A stretch of 64,000 nt of DNA from Rhododendron vialii (GCF_030253575.1 NC_080559.1:6957501-7021500); one strand, 5' to 3'; numbered from the stretch's first letter, positions 11,981 through 23,666 are shown. Notes: a model not told the origin generated them from the sequence alone. Numbers and translations are program-made.

Positions 11981-13065
11981 ATTTCCAAAATAGAAGCAAA
12001 ACACAACCTAGGAAAATTGAGAGAGAAAAAAAACGGAACGCACATTTTTTCCCAAATCCAAACCTCCAACCAAAAACCCAGCTTACTCTATTGACGCCAA
12101 ACTCCATTAACGCTGACCGTGGACCTTCCCAATCTCTCTCGCGAAAATCCATTTCTGTCTTCCACATCATCTCTTTTAAATTCTACCACCCACAGCCCCC
12201 CCCCCCCAACACCACTTCTTCTAGGGATTACCAATTTGAGGTTAATGGTTGAAATTAACTCTTTAATGTCGTTTTGTTCATATCTTTAATTTATGTTTTT
12301 TTGAATGATCTATTGTTAACTGCAAATGCTATATTTACTATAATTTTATTGATTCTGGAACCCCCATGGTGTTTCAGGTGTTCGAAATTGGTAATTTAAG
12401 TTTTTGAAACTGTTGGGTGCTGCATTTGGTGTTTATTGCAGCTGTTTTGCTGTGCTTGGAGTCTGCAATACGTGGGACATCATGCTTGGAGTCTGTTGGG
12501 ACTGAACTTTTTTGCATCTATTATTTATGTTTTTGATTATCCTTTGAACTTCTTTTTATTAAATTGGTGAATGCACCTAATTGATATAATTACCGCACCA
12601 AATATTTTGTGTCCATGTTATGATCTCAGAGATTGTTTCTCTCTCAATTGGCTTCACTCTTCAGTACTCAAACCACAAAAACAAATCTGCCATTGCCCCG
12701 ATTGTGCAAAACTGAAAACACATAAAATCGCATTCATATCGTGCAAATAAGAGATTCATTAAAAAAAAAAAAAAAAGAAACCATATCATCCATCCAATAC
12801 AAAATTGCATCCATTAATCTCATGGAAGGTACAAACATTTGGCGTTCTTAGCATGGTTGTGTGCCTGTCAAACATATAATCCTATTCATTTTGACAAGTC
12901 ATTAAAGTATGAGGTTGCTGTGTGTATTTTTGTCTTTATTTTTATCCTTTCTGTTTTACCATTTTTACTTCACACTTAAAGAATGAGATTGCCACTTTTC
13001 TGTTGAGATTAGTCCCTAAATATTGATTAATCAGGTGAAAGTAAGCTAATCCGAACACTCTGAGT
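11981..13065. other. Intergenic, no gene seen
   Basis: Contains an 11-base C-run near 12,197 and an A-run near 12,760. No coding frame with family resemblance was found. Confidence 0.5.
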
Positions 13066-13392
13066 CAATGGCAGAGCCACAGTGAGACCAGTGGGTGCCC
13101 GTGCCCTCACTAGCTCAATAATTTTAATTTTACCCCAAATTATAAAGGTCGTGACAATTTGAATTCAAAAACTATACACATTTTTCCTCTCATCTAGTAT
13201 CTTTGTTAAGTTTCCAAAAAAGTTCTCTTTTATGTATTTGTTTTTTATAAAGACTCATTATCTATATGTATATTGTAGCATTTAAGTTCATTTCTTTCTT
13301 ATTGTGGTTGTTTACTATAAGTAGAAAATAACAAATTCTAAGATCACGTTTAGTGGTGCCCCCACCGACCTAAAATTCTAACTACGCCACCG
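13066..13392. mobile_element. hAT-type MITE
   Basis: A 327-bp element beginning CAATGGCAGAGCCA and ending AACTACGCCACCG. The flanks CTCTGAGT (13,058-13,065) and CTCTGAAT (13,393-13,400) are an 8-bp duplication with one mismatch. Its ends resemble those of the element at 41,227-41,831, so the two are probably related. Confidence 0.75.
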
Positions 13393-13400
13393 CTCTGAAT

Positions 13401-15039
13401 TACCAAAGTTTTTTTTTTTAATCTCCAATGCCTAAAAAAGACCTACTTATCTACTGAACAGATAACTCAATGGCTAACTCATCATTCTTATTTTGTATTA
13501 GTATCTACCTTGGTTCATTTCCTAATAGAGATGACAATATCATCCGAATCGTTGGTTACCGGAACAGTAAAGAACCAATTGGTGCTGGTTTTAACTGTGG
13601 TTTTCGTTTTTCATTTTGAAAAACTGGCCGGTTCAGTTCCAGTTTTGGTTTCAAATGATAACCGCATTGAAAACAGAACCAAACTATAACCATAACCAAA
13701 CCGCAAGATAATTACTTAAATACACACAGTACATATATGCGTATCCATTTATAACGATGTATAGTCGGACGATTCATGCGTTATTCGCGAGGTAATTGTC
13801 ATTCGTCTTTTAACATGACTTTGTTGTTGAACATGATTCTCCCAGAAAGTACAACATCTCCTCTCATCATGAATATGTCACATCCATCCTTTCTCTATTT
13901 TTACGAAATAAAGATGCGTTGGAGATGCTCTTAGTTCTAGAGAGAAAATACATGTACGTTCACTTTCCTATGCTTCTACATTATGGGACACGTGGCTTCA
14001 TTTCTTTGGTTTTTGAGATTACACATTATCCTTTTTGTACACAAACGTAACCCCAAGTCACATAAAGCGCATGCGAGTGTGCGAGCGTAAAAGCGTTTCT
14101 CAAAAACTTTCAAAACAACTAAAAATCACGGGTGCAAAGATTGAGAGGGCGAGCGTTGGTCATTTTGAAAGATTATGTGACTAAGCACAAACCTACCTAT
14201 TAAAAAAAAAAAAAAAAGGCACAAACCTTATCACCAGTGCAAGCCAATTCCGACAACTCCTCAAATCCGTCTTTCAAAGATCATAAAATTCTAACAAATC
14301 AAAGAGAAAAATGTGATGGATTACCTTTTGTCCTTGATCTTTCAAAGTGGGGTAATAGCTACCTCAGCTATTTTCCAAATGAAGGACAATTTGAGAAACT
14401 TACACCGAACCAACCAACTGATCATGTTTACTGAAAGACGGCCAAGATTTGGACACGAGCACCTCCAAGATTTGGTTTGATGGATTTAGCATACATAGAT
14501 AGAAATCGTCTCTTCATAAGTTCAGAGTTTTTTAATGCCATTTTATGGTTTCTAATTTTATGGGGCCCTTGTTTTGAAAATTGTCAAGGCACACGGGTTG
14601 CGTGGAAGTTGTTTCTAGACTCAATTAAATATTTTATCTATTCGTATTTGTCTCAGAGCTTTATTATATACGGCTCAAATTAAGCTGAATAAACCGAATG
14701 TATTGGATCAAATCGAATAAGCTTAACTAGACCAACATCGAAGTTATTTGGTCCAGTTTTGATTACACGGTTTCAAAACCGTGTAAACCAATGTAGTGGT
14801 AAAATTAGTGCCAAATCGGACCAAATTAACCGAACAAAAATGAACTCCTTGATTCCAAATTATCTCTTCCTCGCTTTCCATTTCCATCATGCGGTCGTAA
14901 AGTACTGATGTGCCCCACTAGGAACAATTATTGCCCAAATTTTTTGGCTCTATGTGGAAGCACATGCAGCGTTGTCGGACCCACTTCTTTGGCTCAAGTC
15001 CCTCTCATATTATTTACTCCGTACTATTTAAAGAAGATT
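13401..15039. other. Intergenic, no gene seen
   Basis: About 13,530-13,710 is rich in GGTT and AACC words on opposite sides (a degenerate MITE). An A-run lies near 14,203. The open frames at 14,237-14,683 have no recognisable domain. Confidence 0.45.
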
Positions 15040-15600
15040 AATACCAGTAGAGAGATCGATTTGTCACTATAATAAGTGGGTCTCCTCCACTTGTGATTTG
15101 TGAATGGTTTCTATGCCCCAACTCATACGCACATCCTTATTCTATCTATTGAACCCGGGGGCACGGATGCTCTGCACTTGTGCACACAGTATCGAGAGTT
15201 GTTGAATCGTGCATTCGACAGTTCGAATTTCATTTCGACAATAAACGGTTCTTCGTCGTTCATTATGCTTATTCCCCAATGCATATTGCAGCTCTAATAT
15301 AGTTTTAAAACTGGGCCTTGACTGCTACTACCTTGTTTTGAACAAGTTGTAGGCACTCTCATTTACTGTTTCTCGATGATTTTTTTTCCCATCCTCTCCA
15401 AAAGGAATTTGCTTTATTTTAACTATTTGCCGTATAGTGAAAAATCTAATAGCGCCCCTCGGATTTATGGTTCCTTAAAATTAGTCGATGTGCGCATAAA
15501 CTGTCATGAACACTTATTTGTCAAAAAATTTTAAGAAAAAATCATTTCAAGAATTTAGTAGAAATTGCTGCAAGAGTAATCAGCATTTTTCATAGCTATA
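15040..15600. repeat. Direct duplication, copy 1 (partner at 17.25 kb)
   Basis: This ~560-bp segment recurs in the same orientation at about 17,252-17,815. Shared parts include GAGAGATCGATTTGTCA, the GAACCCGGGGGCA stretch with TTGTGCACACAG, and CCTCTCCAAAAGGAATT. Copies differ by substitutions and a small insertion at TGTTGTGCACAACA in the second. Confidence 0.85.
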
Positions 15601-15960
15601 TAAAATGAAGATTTTTCATAACTTTGTCAAGCTTGGTTCGATAAAGGCTTGGCTTGTTAAAATTCAAGCCGAACTCGAGTTCGAATTTTGGACTCATTTA
15701 GTAAATAAGGCAAACTTGAGCTTGACAAAATTTAGCTCGGCTCGATTCGTTTACGGTCCTACTTAGCACAAATATGCATTGAACAATTCCAAATCCGGTT
15801 ACATCTCGAGAGAAATCTTGTACCGGCTCAAATTCGCTGCACAGGAGTCGACAGGACAGGCCCCGGGTCCCATCTTTGGTTCTACTTTGGTTTTATTGGC
15901 TTGACCTTGACTAGTGGGTTGATCGACGCATGGTCTTCCCAGCAACTCTAGTAATCAGGC

Positions 15961-16192
15961 CCGTTTCAGAACGTAAAAAAAGCTTTATTTTTTAAAAAGA
16001 TAATTTCAAGTTAAAAAATTATTAATTTATTAAAATTTAAAAATATGCAATATGGATCTTGTTTAAAAGATCGAGATCTTTTATACGATGCAAAAAAAAT
16101 TTAAAAAAAATTTCATTTACATTATTTTTGAGTTTGAAAATATAAAATAAGCTGCTTATTTTTTAAGAAGATTTCTGAAATGGAGCCAGTAC
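15961..16192. mobile_element. AT-rich MITE relic
   Basis: The segment is bounded by CCCGTTTCAGAAC and the roughly inverted TTTCTGAAATGGAGC, with a very AT-rich interior that includes GGATCTTGTTTAAAAGATC. A related segment lies at about 24,241-24,492. Ends are approximate. Confidence 0.5.
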
Positions 16193-16334
16193 AAGTTGGA
16201 AAATGGTCTTCCCATCAACTCTTGTAATCGGTACAACGTTAGAAAACTAGCGCCACCGATGCTTTGCCTGGTTGGTTAGTAGATTTATTCTCCGTACAAT
16301 TAATCTGAATTCGATTTTTGAAAAATTGGGCTGC

Positions 16335-16570
16335 GAGAAAATAATTTATTGTGAATCCCGTAAGTCCTGACCGGAGAGAGAATAAATTGATGTGTTCGTA
16401 AATTGGTCCAGACATCGCTGATCGCCGAACAAAGAGAAAACGTTGGAAATTAAATTAGAAATGGGACGACATCAAAGCTCACCAGTCATGCTTAAACCAA
16501 CTCTTTCCACAAGTTATGCCTCCTTTTTCTTTTATGTCTCATTCGTGTCAACTTCACTAGTTCTATATCC
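16335..16570. repeat. Left arm of a 2-kb-spaced inverted repeat
   Basis: The sequence from GAGAAAATAATTTATTG through GACCGGAGAGAGAATA and GGGACGACATCAAAGCTC is present inverted at about 18,215-18,456, with a ~45-bp gap in this arm. The arms enclose about 1.6 kb that includes the second copy of the 15.0-kb duplication. Confidence 0.8.
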
Positions 16571-16663
16571 CTTTTGACACGTTCAAATCAAAAGATATGA
16601 AAGCCATAAAAAACTGTTGGAAAATGCTAAGAGTAATCAGCATTTTTCATAGCTATATAACCC

Positions 16664-16935
16664 CACCTAACTGTAAAATCTTCAATTCGAAGAAAATCAA
16701 AGGAAAAATCCTCTTTATTGAGGTAATTGAACCGACATCACAATTGCCTGATTAAGTTTGGTTTTTATTTAGTTAAATCTTAAAAGGATAATTACAAGCC
16801 ACCTAATTGTAAAATCTTCAATTCCAAGAAAATCAAAGGAAAAATTCTCTTCATTGAGGTAATTGAACCGACATCACAATTGCCTGATTAAGTTTGGTTT
16901 TTATATAGTTAAATCTGAAAAGGATAATTATAAGT
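16664..16935. repeat. Tandem duplication, 136-bp unit, two copies
   Basis: CACCTAACTGTAAAATCTTC at 16,664 and CACCTAATTGTAAAATCTTC at 16,800 start two near-identical 136-bp units containing GAACCGACATCACAATTGCC. Confidence 0.85.
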
Positions 16936-17251
16936 CTTTTTTGGCACGCTTGCACACAATTATATTTCCAAAGTAGCAAAAATCCCAGCCAAGCGCAGGG
17001 AGATATTGAAATTTAGGGTGAGTTGAGTTCTCCTAAACTTATTTAAAATTAAGTTGTTTTGTCCTTATTTGATTTTTCTTTTGTAGTTGTTAGTTTCACG
17101 CCAAATTTTTTTGGATTATTGATTTGTCTCGGCGAGAGAAATCGGAAAAGTAATTTTTTTTTACTTTTACCCAAATATTCCTCTTGTCAAGACAAATTAA
17201 TAATTTATAAAAATTTGGCACAAAACTAACAAATGCAAAAAAAAAAAAAAA

Positions 17252-17815
17252 AGATTAATACCAATAGAGAGATCGATTTGTCATTAATAAGTGGGTCTCC
17301 TCCACTTGTGATTTGTGAATGTTTCTATGCCCCACTCATACGCACATCCTTATTCTATCTATTGAACCCGGGGGCATGGATGCTGTGAACTTGTGCACAC
17401 AGCATGCGTGTTGTGCACAACACGAGAGCCGTTGAATCGTGCATTCAACAACTCGGATCTCATCACGATAATAAATGGTTCTCTGTCGTTCAATGCACTT
17501 ATTCCCCAATGCATATCACAACTCTAATATAGTTTCAAAACTGGGCCTTGACTGCTGCTACCATGTTTCGAACAAGTCATAGGCACTCTCATTTACTATT
17601 TATTGATGATTTTTTTTTCACATCCTCTCCAAAAGGAATTCGCTTTATTTTAACTATTTGCCATATAGTGAAAAATCTAATAGCGCCCCTTGGATTTATG
17701 GTTCCTTAGAATTAGTTGATGTACGCATAAACTACCATGAACACTTGTTTGTAAAAAATTAAAAAAAATCATTTCAAGAATTTGGTAGAAATTGTTGCAA
17801 GAGTAATCAGCATGT
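17252..17815. repeat. Direct duplication, copy 2
   Basis: Second copy of the 15,040-15,600 segment, in the same orientation and preceded by an A-run. No gene is present. Confidence 0.85.
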
Positions 17816-17999
17816 TTTCAGCCTTACTCTTTAGTAGTTATGATATTAGTTTATTAATTTTTTTATCAGCCCATGGCGTTTTGAATTCCTGATTCTGCCC
17901 TTGGCACTAGTGGGGTCTCCAAACTCAAGTCCAACAGTTTGTTATGGCTCATATCTTTTTTGTTTGAACGTGTCAAAGGGTATAAAAGAGTTGTGTTAT

Positions 18000-18456
18000 G
18001 AGACATAAAAGAAGGAGGCATAACTTGTGGAAGGAGTTGTGTTATTGGCATATAGGTAGTTTCCCCTTGATTTCTGCCCAAGGGAACATGACTCGTGAGC
18101 TTTGATGTCGTCCCATTCCTAATTTTCCAACGTTTTCTCTTTGTTTTATGATTAGGGGTGTCTGTACCAACTTACGATCACATAAGAGGGTAGAACTGGC
18201 AAAGTTGACACAAATGAGACATAAAAGAAAAAGGAGGCATAACTTGTGGAAAGAGTTGTGTTATTGGCATAGGGAGTTTCCCCTTGACTTCTGCCAAAAG
18301 GGAACATGACTCGTGAGCTTTGATGTCGTCCCATTCCTAATTTTCCAACGTTTTCTCTTTGTTCGACGATCAGGGATGTCTATACCAACTTACGAGCACG
18401 TCAACTTATTCTCTCTCCGGTCAGGACATACGGGATTCACAATAAATTATTTTCTC
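18000..18456. repeat. Tandem pair plus right arm of the inverted repeat
   Basis: A ~200-bp unit (GAGACATAAAAGAA ... CTTTGATGTCGTCCC ... ACCAACTTACGA) occurs twice in tandem, at about 18,000-18,180 and 18,215-18,398. The second copy plus its extension to 18,456 is the inverted counterpart of 16,335-16,570. Confidence 0.75.
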
Positions 18457-18600
18457 CTGTGAATTATTTTTTCCTAAAATGGAAGCTAAAACAGAGTCTC
18501 TTCCAGATTTCTCCTGTGAAGAAATTTGAAAGATTTTGTTTTAGCTTCTATTTTTTCGATTAAAAATTTGGGACCGTTTTTTAATGCAAAATGACAGCGA

Positions 18601-18687
18601 GGGGGGCCCCTTTTTTTCCCAACTCAGCCAGCCACCTCATTTGCTGTGCAAGATTTGTGTGCGGAGTATGTGCAGATAGCATTATTG
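18601..18687 (+). repeat. GGGCCCC/TAGCATTATTG repeat, copy 3, in the EG45 promoter
   Basis: Third copy of the short repeat seen at 6,353 and 11,908. It ends about 20 bp upstream of the TATA box of the EG45-like gene, so it forms the proximal promoter. Confidence 0.65.
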
Positions 18688-18707
18688 TTTGTTGGTACAT
18701 TTTATAG

Positions 18708-18715
18708 ATATAAAA
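18708..18715 (+). promoter_or_regulatory. TATA box of the EG45-like gene
   Basis: ATATAAAAG-type box about 90 bp before the ATG. A start of transcription near 18,740 would give a 5' UTR of about 65 bp. Inferred from position and sequence only. Confidence 0.6.
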
Positions 18716-18805
18716 GGGACAGCCATTTTGTTCACTTAGGGCACAGAACAAAGAAGTTTTTTTGAGGTCTTTAGGTGGGAGAGATTTGAAAAAACAAAAA
18801 GAGCT

Positions 18806-19927
18806 ATGGATGCTGGAATGCGAGTTTTGACAATTGTGGGCATCGCGATATTCTGCCTTACCCATGTTGCATATGCGGCTACAGGGACTGCTACATATTA
18901 CACACCACCATACGTTCGTAAGTTTATAAGTGTTATACTATCAAATACATATATTTCGATTGTTGAGTTGGTGAAGTCTGATTTAGTTTTGGATTACACT
19001 TAGCTGACTATTGGGGTTTTCCGGTGTCGCAGGGGTCTCGGGGATAGTGTCACCAAAAATAGAACATTGATATTATGATAGTAATTAATTGGAGATCTAA
19101 ACTATAGGATATGAATATATGTTATACTTAGCTAGTATTGTTTTTTGTAGTAAGTTACACATTTGGAAAATCAAATTAAAATCTCACTTCTTTTGCACGC
19201 TGTATGTATTGCGATTTTGCTAATTTCTCTACAGATGTGAAATCCGTAGGATTTGCAAAATGGAACAATTATAAGTGAAATAACTGCTATTCTTTTGCAT
19301 ACAATAATCCGAATTTTCGGGAGAGCAAATATGTCAGGGCTTTTTTTATTATTGAAAGGCACTTTGATGTTTTTTTTTTTTTTTTAAAAGTAATTTGTTG
19401 CCACTTAGGCACGTCAATTTTTTTTTTTTTTGGCGCAGTATTATCCAATTCAAAATATTGTGCTAGCATTACTTGTCTCAGAAGTTAATTTCACATATTT
19501 ACAATGTTTAATAGAATTAATCTAAACTGTAGTTTTGTTATCTAATTGGGTTTTCAAAATTTAATAAGACAATGTTAAAAAAAGTGCTCTCTCTTTTCCA
19601 GCTTCTTCATGCTATGGCTATCAAAACGATGGTGTCATGATCGCCGCAGCAAGCGACGCAATATGGAACAATAGGGCTGCGTGCGGGACGACGTACAAGG
19701 TTCGTTGCATTGGTCCTACGAACCAGGGTGTTCCACACCCTTGCAAGGGTCAAAGCGTTGTGGTCAAGATTGTGGACTACTGCCCACCAGGCTGCGCTGG
19801 AACCGTCGATCTTTCTCAAGAAGCTTTCTCCGTGATTGCTGACCCCAATGCTGGAAAAATCAACATTGAATATACCCAAGAAAAAAAAAATTATACCCAA
19901 GAAACTCTTCTTCTCTTTTGCAACTAA
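18806..19927 (+). CDS. EG45-like / plant natriuretic peptide-like secreted protein
   Basis: Two exons, 18,806-18,917 and 19,602-19,927. The intron starts GTAAGT, ends TTTTCCAG and joins in phase 1 to give ...YTPPYVPSSCYGYQ..., the usual start of the mature domain. The product is 145 residues. A signal peptide (residues 1 to about 24, hydrophobic VLTIVGIAIFCLTHVAYA) precedes a single double-psi beta-barrel like the N-terminal expansin domain. Signature stretches are MIAAASDAIW, CGTTYKVRC, VVVKIVDYCPPGC and TVDLSQEAFSVIA, with six cysteines. Family members are small apoplastic proteins linked to water and ion balance and stress; they lack the expansin C-terminal domain. The usual C-terminus near IEYTQ is extended here by about 15 residues across an A-run. 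A second ATG four codons in could also serve. A broken paralogue lies at 25.2 kb. Confidence 0.88.
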
Positions 19928-20142
19928 AACCCTATAGTTTTAGGAAGTTACATTAAAGGCCCTCATAAAACAAATACTCAAATAATTTTAAAGTTTCCGG
20001 TATGGAGTTGTCAAGACTGCAGATTTTTAATTGTTCTCTGTGAGACTCGCTATCCAATTTAATATTTTGACCATGGAGTCTTGGTTAGTAATACTTAGGA
20101 CATCGAGAAATTAGAGATACGATTGGAATATCTTGAATTGTA

Positions 20143-20914
20143 TCTGAAAAGAAAACAATGTGGGAGTGTGAGCTATCAACATGCTCAATGAATGCTCTTA
20201 TCCATAATGAGAGAATTAATAAGATAAGTGCTTTAAAAAGAATTAAGCGACAATATTCAGCTTAGCAAATAACTTCTCACTTCTTTTATCAACTCATACT
20301 AATTTATTGGCCTTTGGCCATGGTTGTACTAACACCAATATAGTACTCGTTACGCCATTAAGGCAATATTCATAACCAAATACTCACACGTATGGATTTA
20401 TGTGTTGTATGCAAGCTTCGGAAGCGGCAGCAAGCACCACAACTCCACGTAGGGAGTGAGTTCGTGTTGGTACCTTTTAGCTGGACCTCGAGTTGGGTGT
20501 ACTTATCTATTTTTATAGAAGATTATGGTAATGTGTATAGCTTGTGAAAAATAATAAATGGTGATGATCATGCTTGGCTTGAAATTAATTGCTATATAGC
20601 ATTAGTGACGTTATGAATATGGCCTTGATGGTGTTGCGAGCAATATAGCCTTAGTGGCTTGACAAGTATTGCTTTAGTGGAGGAAAGTATATTGCCTTAG
20701 TGGCGTAACGAGTACTATATTGGTGTTGATACAAGGCCAAAGGCCTATAAATTAGTATGAGTTGATAAAAGAAGTTGGAAGTTATTTGTTGAGCTGAATT
20801 TTATCGCTTAATTCATTTTTAAGCACTTATCATATTGCTTCTCTCATTATGGATAAGAGCATTCACTGAACATGTTGATAGCTCACACCCCCACCATGTT
20901 TTCTTTTCAGGTGA
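20143..20914. mobile_element. Foldback (hairpin) element, copy in D3a
   Basis: The left arm (about 20,143-20,375) and right arm (about 20,693-20,914) are imperfect inverted repeats of ~220 bp, from CTGAAAAGAAAACA to CTCGTTACGCC. The loop holds degenerate repeats of a TTAGTGGCGT word and a second inverted pair (ATGTGTTGTATGC near 20,410 against GCATACAACACAT near 20,929). The same structure is in the other block near 25,582-26,720. Ends are approximate, and no target duplication was recognised because both copies sit in duplicated DNA. Confidence 0.7.
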
Positions 20915-21145
20915 ACCGGGCATACAACACATAAATCCATACATGTGAGTATTTGTATAGAGATGCCCATAGCATTAAACACCAGCAATCATTTTCTCTA
21001 TACTCTCTTTTTAACTAAGTGTCCCAATTGATACCAAAAAACTTTGTAACGACCCTTACCCGTCGCTATAGGTCTTATCACCACAAAGCGCCGGTGAAAC
21101 CTTCACCATGGCCATTTCAAACATACATGATCTCATAATCATATA

Positions 21146-21428
21146 CTGCCTTCATCCATTTTTAAGTGTTCCACTTCGTAACTCCAACTTATTAAGAAAA
21201 TATCATTATTACACCTTTCACATCAACTTTTATCTTCACTTTTCCTACTTACCCTCTATGAAGACATCATTATTACACTTTTACTCACTAACTTTTTCAA
21301 AATATGATCTATTTTTAAGGGCAAAATGGAAAAAGTACCAACTTTTACTCACTAACTTTACAAAATGGATACTTATTAAGGGACAGCCCAAAATGAAATA
21401 CTGAACTTTAAAAAGGGGATGGAGGGAG
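21146..21428. mobile_element. Stowaway-type MITE
   Basis: A 283-bp insertion with ends CTGCCTTCATCC and GGATGGAGGGAG, flanked by TA at 21,144-21,145 and 21,429-21,430. The paralogous LTR near 26,945 reads straight through the empty site. It inserted after the D3 duplication or was lost cleanly from the other copy. Confidence 0.85.
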
Positions 21429-22537
21429 TAACTGAGAGGACAATAATACAACCAACAAAAGCATATCGTATCAAGTCCAATGTAGCGACAACTTATGTTC
21501 CAAAATAATTATAACTCCCAATAACACCCTGGAGCTGTTCATAACCTAAAACTTTAGAAATTTCCCTAGTTAGGACAAGAATGACAAAAGAGAATATCTT
21601 AAACACAACATCCCTATAAACAACATTGGTACAGCTCCTCACATAAGCTTCAAGTCCACACAAAGGAAGCCATATCAATCTATTCTTCACTTCACATCCT
21701 GAAAGGTGGAAAAAACACATATTCTAACGCTCGTATGAGTGACCAATACATAATTTACTTGCTCTCCATGGACATGATAAAACAAACATTTCATAGAGAT
21801 ACAAATCACAGAAATATAGCCTTGATATATAAAACACATTCCCCATTGTTAGTGACTCTACTGGGTGTCCCCAGTAGTGGATAACCTTCGATGTCTTAAC
21901 ATTACCATTAGCGTTTTGTGTCACTTTGTAGGAATGTCTTTGCTAGATAGAAAAACATTTCCACCTTTCAGTGATTTCCATGGAGATCATATCATTGTAC
22001 AAACATGCGCAATAAAGCCTTGAACTGAAACCTTTTATAAAATTCATGTACTTTAGGTAAGAGCCACTCACCTCAAATCCGAGCTTCTAAACCATGCACA
22101 TTCCCTACCTGAACATATAAGACAATTATAATCAAGATTCAATGGAGCACATTTGAACTTCTAAATATTTTCATTCTAATCTCCCCAGTAGCTCAACTAA
22201 TGGTCCAATCTAGTGAAAAAGTCAGATCTAGCTAAAACTCCAAATTTGTATGGAGCCTTATAACCAGCCTTTAGTATTTTGGCTCTAAAAACTTATAGGA
22301 TAAGAATTAGATGTCGGGACTACAACCATTGAAAAGTAGATTTTTGGAGCATCAATTTTGACATAAAATTTGTCCATCAGAGTCTGAACGACAAAGATAT
22401 GCTCATACGAAGTTGGGACTGTAACCTGTCAGTTTAGCGATTTTCCAGCAAATTCGAACCTAGAACTCGTTTTCAACCTAGAACTCACCAAAGTTCTTTA
22501 AGTGGCTAAGTCCATATTAATACATGTAACTAATCAA

Positions 22538-23195
22538 TGTAGTAGGCCGAGCAAAATGGTCTACTTTGAGTCCAGGTTGTTCTATCCTTGACATCCGGTA
22601 TGCCGACAGCTTCACAGTCAAAGTTCCGTCAATAATAATTCGTATAACTGGCTCGGCTTCCGACCCTCTTACGGTCGGGAAATATGTTCATCTAGAGTTC
22701 CCTCGATGGTTGCAAATCACGTTCAGCCCCGAACAAGCGTGGGGGCCATCACTCCAGCTCACCCACGTGGAAACAGCAACCGTGGCTATCGTGACGATAG
22801 TGACGTCATCCGAGCAGTTATCAAGATAGAGACAGAGGCACGTGAAGGTGCCAACTCATCCTACTAACGGTTATAAAACCCTAATGTGACACACAGGTGA
22901 CGTCAGCCGATGCGCAGCAAGCACATATGCAATCTTTTAGACCAAGCTAGGAGTTCACTATAAATACCCCATTATGCCTCCTTGGGAAGGTACGTTTAGA
23001 GACAACCCTAAAACCCTAATTCTTGGTTCTTCCCTTCTCTCTGCAAGTATACTGATTTTTGCACCGGAAGGCCATTCCGCGGAGCCTCCGGTGTGGTCTG
23101 TAGTCGTGCTTCGTTTTGCAGGGCGAGGGGAAGGCTAAAAGCATATCTCAAACCTCAATTCCAAAGGAGCGAATCATCTTGAATGGAGCCCCACA
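22538..23195 (+). mobile_element. Nested solo LTR, 658 bp
   Basis: Starts TGTAGTAGGCC, ends GGAGCCCCACA, and is flanked by a perfect 5-bp duplication ATCAA (22,533-22,537 and 23,196-23,200). The paralogue near 28,565 has the intact empty site TAATCAACTC. A TATA-like CTATAAATACC near 22,960 marks the sense as plus. With no internal region it is a solo LTR from recombination between two LTRs. The family is unknown. Confidence 0.92.
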
Positions 23196-23310
23196 ATCAA
23201 CTCACAATAACCACTTTAATTAAAATAGTTTCATTAAATTAATTCCAACACTTATGCTCATAAAATATCATTTAAATAAACTAAGGTAATTAGGAGTCTG
23301 GGGTGTTACA

Positions 23311-23511
23311 CCCTTCCCCACTTTAAGAACTTTGGTCCCCAAACTTAACTATAGTTAGATTTACAAAGAGATCGGAGTATTTGGTTCGCAGATTTTCCTC
23401 CATCTCCCGAGTTGTTGTTTCTCCACGATGATTAGCCCTCCACACCTTTAATAAAGGAATATGAACTTTTCTTAATGGCCAAAACTGCAGATTTGTGTGT
23501 GTGTATTGCAT
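23311..23511 (-). pseudogene. C-terminal remnant of a chromovirus polyprotein
   Basis: On the minus strand this encodes the last ~45 residues of a Ty3-type polyprotein. The NHRGE...REMEENLRTKYSDLF pattern matches the end of the chromodomain-containing integrase region, and the polypurine tract and LTR follow directly. The duplicate at about 28,690-28,845 is further decayed with stops. No other part of the polyprotein is in the window. Confidence 0.6.
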
Positions 23512-23559
23512 ATGAGATGATCACCAACATAAATACATATGCTATAATTTGTGTATATG

Positions 23560-23641
23560 TATACTCCCTACCTTCACATAACATGTAGGGCTCACGCGGG
23601 ATCCACATGTAGGTCCCACATGTTAGTGAGGGGAGAGAGTA
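23560..23641. mobile_element. Very short Stowaway-like MITE
   Basis: Bounded by TACTCCCTACC and GGGGAGAGAGTA with TA flanks. The interior repeats ACATGTAGG and CCCACATG words. It sits exactly between blocks D3a and D2b. Confidence 0.5.
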
Positions 23642-23666
23642 TATGCCGAGCTTATTGAATAATTAC

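Larger units (their letters stand above)
21045..23310 (-). mobile_element. 3' LTR of a chromovirus (Ty3-type), interrupted
   Basis: The limits are TGTAACGACC and GGGGTGTTACA, the inverted ends typical of Tekay/Del-like chromoviruses. On the minus strand the LTR is preceded at 23,311-23,345 by a purine-rich AAAGTGGGGAAGGG polypurine tract, so the element reads right to left. The LTR carries a Stowaway and a nested solo LTR. Its duplicate is at 26,847-28,678. The rest of the element is absent apart from a short coding remnant. Confidence 0.75.
19735..23556. repeat. Duplicated block D3, copy a
   Basis: From inside the second EG45 exon to about 23,556 this sequence matches about 25,182-29,450. 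The two differ by insertions that each copy acquired alone: a Stowaway (21,146-21,428) and a solo LTR (22,538-23,195) here, and a hAT MITE and an inverted-repeat element in the other. A ~500-bp stretch present in the other copy (28,005-28,540) is missing here. Confidence 0.9.

Noticed and set aside
11432..12170. Overlapping open frames on both strands
   Set aside because: Low-complexity Thr/Pro or Gly/Val readings; no splice or domain support.
21493..21924. Minus-strand frames with counterparts at 27,012-27,442
   Set aside because: Conserved between the copies only because both are the duplicated chromovirus LTR.
22566..22829. An 87-codon open frame
   Set aside because: It lies wholly inside a solo LTR defined by TG...CA ends and a 5-bp duplication.
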